From Candidatus Melainabacteria bacterium (GTDB taxonomy: Bacteria > Cyanobacteriota > Vampirovibrionia > Obscuribacterales > Obscuribacteraceae), in contig DTSE01000164.1 in the NCBI GenBank assembly GCA_012965515.1, forward strand, positions 19,129-83,128: a stretch of 64,000 nucleotides of DNA, given 5' to 3'. Position numbers and translations under genes: made by a program. The notes under the pieces are model-generated. The model did not search any database. It was not told the DNA's origin and saw nothing but the letters and a program-made list of their open reading frames with translations. The number at the start of each line of letters is the position of its first letter. The stretch's first letter is position 1. Positions 59,443 through 64,000 of the stretch are shown here, piece by piece.

Positions 59443-60195
59443 CTACTTAACGGCAGCGCAGAGCCAATCTTCGAATTTGGTAGGTGTGCGTCGTGCGTTG
59501 TCTTCTGGAACAAGCGAGCGTTCGTCCAATTGCATTCCATAATAGTTAGCGTCCGGTCGCGCGACTATTTCACGCTTGTCATGCTTTGCTTCCATGTACT
59601 TAGACACGAAGTCGCACAAACGAGCGCGTTCCGGTCCACCAATTTCAAGCGTTGAATTGAGCGGTTTTGCTGTTGCAACTTCTGCCATGACAGAGGAAAC
59701 ATCCTCTGCTGCTATCGGCTGCAGTCCGCCTGTGGACAAATGAACTTTACCTTCACCGTCGGCGCCAAAATCAGCAATGCCGCCGAGGAACTCAAAAAAT
59801 TGGGTGGCTTGAACGATAGTGTATGGCACTCTGCCCTCTTTGATCAGATCTTCTTGCGCTTGCTTTGCACGGAAGTAACCGCTTTTCTGCAAGCGCGCTG
59901 TTCCAACCACTGAGAGAGCAACGTGATGTTTCACACCGGCTTCCAATTCAGCTGCCAGAACATTCTCTGTCGACTTCTTGAAAAACTCCATCACATCGTT
60001 GTCGGCCCAAGACGGTGAATTCATCACATCGATTACTGCGTCGGCACCTTTGAATGCTTGTGCCAAACCTTCACCAGTGACTGCGTTGACGCCGCTTTTG
60101 GATGACCCGGCAACAACTTCGTGGCCTTGTTTTTTGAGGAACTCAACGGTTTTACTTCCGATGAGACCGTTACCACCGAGGACGACAATTTTCAT
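59443..60195 (-). CDS. NmrA-like SDR-family NAD(P)-binding protein
   Basis: 250 residues from ATG 60195, which has GGAG nearby; the upstream frame to 60456 is rejected. The start MKIVVLGGNGLIGSKTVEFLK is a dinucleotide-binding GxxGxxG loop. The rest (VVAGSSKSGVNAVTGEGL, VALSVVGTARLQKSGYFRAK, PYTIVQATQFFEFLGG) resembles atypical SDR/NmrA-like quinone- or NAD(P)-dependent reductases, in which the catalytic Tyr is often displaced. First gene of the pair with the secreted cupin. Substrate unknown. Confidence 0.9.
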   Translation of the reverse strand: MKIVVLGGNGLIGSKTVEFLKKQGHEVVAGSSKSGVNAVTGEGLAQAFKGADAVIDVMNSPSWADNDVMEFFKKSTENVLAAELEAGVKHHVALSVVGTARLQKSGYFRAKQAQEDLIKEGRVPYTIVQATQFFEFLGGIADFGADGEGKVHLSTGGLQPIAAEDVSSVMAEVATAKPLNSTLEIGGPERARLCDFVSKYMEAKHDKREIVARPDANYYGMQLDERSLVPEDNARRTPTKFEDWLCAAVK

Positions 60196-60240
60196 GGTTA
60201 GTGCTCCTGCAAATCTTTGCCTACGCCGCTTCCGGACGCT

Positions 60241-60272
60241 TGACAGAATTAAAGAGTGACAGAATAAATTCG
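60241..60272. repeat. Two direct repeats of TGACAGAATnAA
   Basis: TGACAGAATTAAAGAG and TGACAGAATAAATTCG follow each other at 60241 and 60257, about 50 bases upstream of the NAD(P)-binding gene start. Spacing of 16 bases is close to 1.5 helical turns. They may be activator sites or chance. Confidence 0.4.
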
Positions 60273-60540
60273 TGACGCCTACAATGATCTTAGAGAGCCA
60301 CGCTGGATGGGTGTTGCATTGTTGCGCGATATTATCGGAGTTTCTGAATGTTGTTATTGGCGACAAGAGACTTCGCCGAATTTCCCGGGACTCAGAAGAA
60401 TCACCTTTCAACGTCCTTGCAGAACTCAGCAGTCTCTTGGCACTGTGCAGACGCAACCTGAGATTGTTGCTCCTATTTATGTATAGGTAGGCATTTGTAA
60501 GAAAGTTTCATCGGTAGGTAGGAATGCATTGCACCGCGTG

Positions 60541-60560
60541 ATGCAAATGTATATTTGCAT
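60541..60560. promoter_or_regulatory. Inverted repeat ATGCAAAT-N4-ATTTGCAT, possible operator
   Basis: An exact 8-base inverted repeat with a 4-base spacer. It lies about 230 bases before the BON gene and 345 bases before the NAD(P)-binding gene. No known regulator family can be named from it. Confidence 0.45.
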
Positions 60561-60792
60561 ACAATTTGACATTTATTGCAATGTTGAAAGCCTCGTATCC
60601 AGGCGAGTTTCAGCGAGTTGAAAAAAACGTTCTCAAGTGTGGGAACTAAAGGTCTTCTACCTGGTCTGCGCGATCGGTTGCGGAATTTGACGCCGGTCTG
60701 CGAAAGCAAAACGACAAGGTGCGTAAGCAAAAACAGTTCGCGTTGCCGCTCAGATTTTACACAGTGGTGAATCAACCAAATTAGGAGGAAGT

Positions 60793-61161
60793 ATGCGAAA
60801 TATCGCAGTTTTAGGGTGTCTATTAATCGCTCTAAATGGGATGGGAGTAGATGCGAAAGAAGCACCGAACGCCGATAACAGCGCACAAAATGCTGGTGCA
60901 GAGCGCAAGGAAGCAGTAACCGCTGAGAAGCAAGACAACAAGAAAAGCGATGTCGAAGCCTTGGCACAGATTCGTAAGACAATCGTTGATGATAACAGTC
61001 TTTCGATGAACGCCAAGAACGCGAAGATCCTCTTCAAGAACGGTCTCGTCACCTTGAAAGGACCTGTTGATAGCGAAGCTGAAAAGTCACGCGTTGAAGA
61101 ACTCGCGAAGAGCTGCTCAAGTGTTTCTTCGGTCAAGAACTTGCTGACCATAAAAAAGTAG
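60793..61161 (+). CDS. Periplasmic BON-domain protein
   Basis: 122 residues; AGGAGG precedes the ATG. A signal peptide (IAVLGCLLIALNGMGVDA|KE) is followed by a Lys/Glu/Asn linker and one BON domain (about 52-122: LAQIRKTIVDDNSLSMNAKNAKI, LVTLKGPVDSEAEKSRVEELA, VSSVKNLLTIK). BON domains bind phospholipid surfaces; OsmY is the stress-related example. It heads a group of three stress-type genes on the same strand. Expected in the periplasm under osmotic or envelope stress. Confidence 0.88.
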   Translation: MRNIAVLGCLLIALNGMGVDAKEAPNADNSAQNAGAERKEAVTAEKQDNKKSDVEALAQIRKTIVDDNSLSMNAKNAKILFKNGLVTLKGPVDSEAEKSRVEELAKSCSSVSSVKNLLTIKK

Positions 61162-61221
61162 ACACAAGTACGAAATTGAAAATTCAAATGAGACCATAAA
61201 TACAAATCACTGGAGAATGAA

Positions 61222-61749
61222 ATGAAACAATCAGTTTGTGGAATTGTAAAAACCAATCTGGAAGCGGAGAACCTCGTTAACGCGCTGCGTGCGAACGGCT
61301 TTGTCGACAACGAAATCTCTGCACTTTTCCCGGATCAAGAAGGATCGAAGGACTTTGCTCATAAAAATGAAACCAAAGCTCCTGAAGGCACTGTCGCTGG
61401 TGCTAGCACCGGTGGTGTCGTTGGCGGTGTGTTCGGTCTTTTGGCTGGTATTGGTGCGATCGCTATTCCTGGTGTAGGACCTTTGATTGCCGCTGGACCA
61501 ATTATGGCTGCATTGAGTGGAGCGGCTGTCGGTGCGACCGTTGGTGGAATCGCCGGCGCGTTGATTGGCATGGGAATTCCTGAGTACGAAGCAAAAATGT
61601 ACGAAGGAAAAATCCGCGAAGGAAATATACTCCTTGCTGTTCACTGTAACAACAATGACGAATTGAAGAGAGCAGAAGAAGTATTCAAACAATACAGAGT
61701 CAGCGACATCCATCGCGTAGGCGAAGCTTCCGTCAAGAAATCAGCTTAA
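61222..61749 (+). CDS. Glycine-zipper general stress protein (YflT/17M-like)
   Basis: 175 residues; GGAG precedes the ATG. The N-terminus (VCGIVKTNLEAENLVNALRANGF) and C-terminus (EYEAKMYEGKIREGNILLAV ... AEEVFKQYRVSDIH) match the general stress protein 17M/YflT-like fold. Between them (55-118) is a Gly/Ala-rich hydrophobic hairpin with regular glycines (GGVVGGVFGLLAGIGAI, GAAVGATVGGIAGALIG), a glycine zipper that may insert into a membrane. No signal peptide. Co-directional with the BON gene, 60 bases downstream, and followed by a strong terminator. Confidence 0.8.
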   Translation: MKQSVCGIVKTNLEAENLVNALRANGFVDNEISALFPDQEGSKDFAHKNETKAPEGTVAGASTGGVVGGVFGLLAGIGAIAIPGVGPLIAAGPIMAALSGAAVGATVGGIAGALIGMGIPEYEAKMYEGKIREGNILLAVHCNNNDELKRAEEVFKQYRVSDIHRVGEASVKKSA

Positions 61750-61767
61750 TTGAGAGACGACCAAGTG

Positions 61768-61795
61768 AAGAGCCCGGATTGCTCCGGGCTCTTTC
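61768..61795 (+). terminator. Rho-independent terminator
   Basis: AAGAGCCCGGA and TCCGGGCTCTT form a perfect 11-pair stem over a TTGC loop, ending in a short T-run. It lies 19 bases after the stop of the glycine-zipper gene. Confidence 0.8.
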
Positions 61796-61822
61796 ATGCA
61801 TTGAAGAGATTGGAGGGATTGT

Positions 61823-62023
61823 ATGAGCAAGGAAGAAAAGGCAGGGGAGAAGGTGAGCGAAAAGAAAATGACCGATGAGGAGAAGAAGGAAGTTCTGCGC
61901 GACCTTGACTCCGATGGCACAGCGGTCGAAGTCGCAGAGGCGATGATTGCAATCGACCCATCGAAGGCAACAAAGAAAGCAGCGGACAAGCTATTGAAAG
62001 AAGTCGACGAGAGTTCTGATTAG
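61823..62023 (+). CDS. Small charged protein
   Basis: 66 residues, with GGAGG seven bases before ATG. Lys and Glu make up about 40 percent (EEKAGEKVSEKKMTDEEKKEVLRD), the rest is helical with a mild amphipathic C-terminal half (AVEVAEAMIAIDPSKATKKAADKLLKEVDE). No domain recognised. It lies beyond the terminator of the stress genes, so readthrough or a separate promoter is needed. Likely a real small protein because of its strong ribosome site. Confidence 0.6.
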   Translation: MSKEEKAGEKVSEKKMTDEEKKEVLRDLDSDGTAVEVAEAMIAIDPSKATKKAADKLLKEVDESSD

Positions 62024-62071
62024 CTAAGGTGATGCGCTTCACTTGTGCAGACAACAACTTGCTCTTTCTAA

Positions 62072-63328
62072 TTAGCACTTTTGTATGAGAGGCAACGTTA
62101 TAGTAAACGTGGTACCGCTGTCGGAAGAGCTGACGAATTCTATTTGTCCACTGTGGGCTTCAACGATTCTTTTGCAAATATAAAGTCCAAACCCACGTCC
62201 TATATAGTAATTCTCTCCTCTGTCCCCGAGCCAGAATCTGTTAAATACGTCCTTTTGCACTTCCGCCGGAATGCCTCCTCCTGTATTTGTAATCAGGATT
62301 ATCGCAGTATTGTCTTCTCGAACCAGAGAGAGTCTAATTTCGCTTGAAGCGGAAGTATATTTAATTGCATTAGAAACAAGATTGGAGAATAGCGTGCGAA
62401 GCCAATCGCTGTTGCCTTTGACGTATAAGAGTTCATCGTCACTAGATATGGTGCACACGATTTTGGAGGAGATGGCCAGGTCTTGAAACTGTTCGATTAT
62501 TTCCAATAGCAATTCATTCAAGCAGACGCAGTTAACATGCAAATGTTCTTGCAGTAGATGTTGATCTAAATCAATTATTTTTCCTAGTGTTTCCAGCATT
62601 TGCTGAGTACTGTTTCGCAGCACTTCAATGATGTCTGCCTTGTCCAGTACTTGCTTATTTCCATCAAGATGTTCACACAGCTTCTTAAGACCGATTACCG
62701 AATTACGAAAGTCATGAGTGAGATGTGAAAGCAAGTCCTTGCGAAACTGATTTAAGGTCGATGAAGCCTTTTGCTGCTCCTCCAGCGCACTCTTCGACGA
62801 GTGTGCTTGTTCTTGCCACTGTATTTTCTCCAAGGCAACAGCTGTTATGTCTGCAAGAGTCTGCAGAAGAACGAGTTCTTCAGGCGTAGATATATGATCG
62901 TCCGACCAATAGGTACCAATTGCTGCTATTGGGTCTTCACGACGGACCGGAGTCATTACAAGGCTCTTGACGAACGTTGGTTGGTAAGCATCGTGAGGAA
63001 TGCGTTCATCTCTATAAATATCGGGGATCGATACTTGCTCTTTCTGAATCATTGACCACCCGCTGATGCAACTTTCCACGGGAAATTTCATGCCTTTCCA
63101 CAATGGCGAGATTGCCTCTTCGTCGTAGTAAAAGCATTGCTTTACTTCGCTTTGGTCAAGCAGTACAAATGTAGCTCCCTGCGCGCCGGCTATGGATCTA
63201 GCTGTAGTCTTAACTATGTTCGAAATGCTTGGAAGAGATTCGGCAAAGGCCAGTTTCTTTACTGCACCTATCAGTGCATCCGCTGGTGTAACTGCAACAT
63301 CCAGGTTGGTAAGCGGCGATGCATCCAT
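62072..63328 (-). CDS. GAF-domain histidine kinase
   Basis: 418 residues, no TM. A GAF domain (about 30-168: FVLLDQSEVKQCFYYDEEAIS, IQKEQVSIPDIYRDERIP, SLVMTPVRREDPIAAIGTYW) is followed by a coiled coil, HisKA with H205 in LTHDFRNSVIG, and HATPase (LVSNAIKYTSASS, NTGGGIPAEV, GRGFGLYIC). GAF domains bind small ligands or cofactors; the Cys in SCISGW is typical of the subfamily, but no bilin-binding motif is seen. An orphan kinase with no regulator adjacent. Confidence 0.92.
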   Translation of the reverse strand: MDASPLTNLDVAVTPADALIGAVKKLAFAESLPSISNIVKTTARSIAGAQGATFVLLDQSEVKQCFYYDEEAISPLWKGMKFPVESCISGWSMIQKEQVSIPDIYRDERIPHDAYQPTFVKSLVMTPVRREDPIAAIGTYWSDDHISTPEELVLLQTLADITAVALEKIQWQEQAHSSKSALEEQQKASSTLNQFRKDLLSHLTHDFRNSVIGLKKLCEHLDGNKQVLDKADIIEVLRNSTQQMLETLGKIIDLDQHLLQEHLHVNCVCLNELLLEIIEQFQDLAISSKIVCTISSDDELLYVKGNSDWLRTLFSNLVSNAIKYTSASSEIRLSLVREDNTAIILITNTGGGIPAEVQKDVFNRFWLGDRGENYYIGRGFGLYICKRIVEAHSGQIEFVSSSDSGTTFTITLPLIQKC

Positions 63329-63641
63329 TTGTTAGCCAAAATGTCTCCAATCATACACAATGATTTCGCGCACCTATTTTTTTGTCAACCCTCCTATGGG
63401 GGACAGCCTTATTCAGGAGATTTCGAGTCGTTCATTACGGCTTGAAGCAATCCCGGCAGGCTTTCGGAGCGAGTTTTTGGGCTGTTGTTGTGCAGTCTCA
63501 GTTTATCCCGCTGGGCCGAAAGAGCATTCCTCAATCGTTGGACAAATTGGAGTTCGACATCCAATTTGTGTCCATCTATTTTTGCGCGCGCGGGATTCGC
63601 AGTCGCAATAGACCAAGCTGAATTTATTCGATTTAGCTTGG
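63329..63641. other. Intergenic region, 313 bases
   Basis: No supported gene. ACCAAGCT (63612-63619) and AGCTTGGT (63635-63642) form a hairpin at the end of the citrate synthase gene, without a T-run, so its role as a terminator is weak. Confidence 0.4.
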
Positions 63642-64000
63642 TTACGCAGTAACGGAAGCTTTGCGACTTTCGATCGGCACGTACGGACGCTCATCTGGAC
63701 CGGTGTAAATCTGTCTCGGGCGAGCGATCTTCTGACTTTCATCAGTGACCATTTCTTCCCACTGTGCAAGCCAGCCAGGCATACGACCCAATGCAAACAG
63801 CACGGTGAAGTAGTCGGTTGGATAGCCCATTGCCTGATAGATCAAACCGGAATAGAAGTCGACGTTCGGGTACAGCTTGCGGGAGATAAAATAGTCTTCT
63901 TCCAAAGCAATGCGCTCGAGTTCAAGCGCAATTTCGAGCTTCGGATTGAGACCGGTTTGCTCGAACACTTCATAAGCTACTTTCTTAATCAATTTCGCGC
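63642..64000 (-). CDS. gltA: Citrate synthase, C-terminal part (5' end beyond window)
   Basis: About 119 residues are visible and the frame is open at the right edge. They are the C-terminal part of citrate synthase, which joins acetyl-CoA and oxaloacetate in the first step of the TCA cycle: [77 protein letters not shown] with the conserved catalytic Asp in PNVDFYSG and Arg in GRMPGW, and the C-terminal [15 protein letters not shown]. The type II bacterial form is indicated by this tail. The start lies outside the window. Confidence 0.95.
   Translation of the reverse strand, partial: AKLIKKVAYEVFEQTGLNPKLEIALELERIALEEDYFISRKLYPNVDFYSGLIYQAMGYPTDYFTVLFALGRMPGWLAQWEEMVTDESQKIARPRQIYTGPDERPYVPIESRKASVTA

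Larger units (their letters stand above)
60196..60792. other. Intergenic region, about 600 bases
   Basis: No supported gene; the 169-codon minus-strand frame at 60473-60982 overlaps the BON gene and looks like chance. The region holds two direct repeats (60241-60272), an inverted repeat (60541-60560) and the ribosome site of the BON gene. Confidence 0.5.

Noticed and set aside
60473..60982. 169-codon minus-strand frame
   Set aside because: Lies across the BON gene and the regulatory gap; its Arg/Leu/Cys-rich translation looks like antisense of coding and A/T-rich DNA.
1..64000. CRISPR arrays, insertion sequences, rRNA or tRNA genes
   Set aside because: No regularly spaced direct repeats, transposase-like proteins or structured RNA genes were found on reading; a covariance-model search would be needed to exclude a tRNA firmly.

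Overview
The window is about 64 kb of bacterial chromosome with moderate GC and densely packed genes on both strands. The gene set is that of a free-living, non-photosynthetic Gram-negative-type organism: TolC/HlyD/EmrB efflux, outer-membrane barrel, citrate synthase, phosphoglucomutase, ABC1 kinase. Several features are common in cyanobacteria and their non-photosynthetic relatives: a TPR-caspase (orthocaspase), WD40 propellers, a receiver-Ser/Thr kinase fusion, many membrane histidine kinases, and secreted proteins with Lys/Glu/Thr- or Pro/Ala-rich linkers. My best inference is a Melainabacteria/Vampirovibrionia lineage close to Ca. Obscuribacter. No rRNA gene, phage, transposase or CRISPR array was seen, and no 16S gene is present to confirm the taxonomy.

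Layout. 1-9.4 kb: end of an AAA ATPase, an FMN split-barrel protein, a membrane protein with six copies of an LDAIPTPG motif, a CurA-like reductase, a 34-residue Lys-rich protein with its own terminator, a HAD-like protein without its nucleophile, a LysM/beta-helix protein and an OPT transporter. 9.7-23.7 kb: mostly housekeeping and stress genes (cNMP-thioredoxin-reductase-like flavoprotein, pgm, ABC1 kinase, glutathione peroxidase, aminotransferase with Lrp regulator, DUF488 with DUF5131, trhO, MprF-like acyltransferase). 23.9-34.6 kb: WD40 protein convergent with a TPR-caspase, then an operon encoding response regulator, two histidine kinases and a sodium:solute symporter. 34.8-47.1 kb: EF-hand/pseudo-calpain protein, glucosaminidase, two membrane proteins, a zincin, a flap-type nuclease, a DUF4239 protein coupled to a beta-lactamase-fold hydrolase, and an alpha/beta hydrolase.

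47.1-52.8 kb holds a complete tripartite efflux system (TolC, HlyD/EmrA, EmrB) and its TetR repressor. Two near-identical inverted repeats coincide with sigma70-type promoters in front of tetR-emrB and of hlyD-tolC, which predicts one autoregulated regulon. 52.8-58.8 kb is a signalling and envelope segment: PAS histidine kinase, degenerate GGDEF protein, receiver-kinase fusion, and an outer-membrane barrel whose signal peptide is cut off by an in-frame TGA. 58.8-64 kb: secreted cupin with an NAD(P)-binding epimerase-like protein, a stress cassette (BON, glycine-zipper protein, small charged protein), a GAF histidine kinase, and the 3' part of citrate synthase running off the right edge.

A short palindrome built on GCGCAT/ATGCGC occurs in three convergent intergenic gaps, and at 47.2 kb it forms terminator-like hairpins in tandem.
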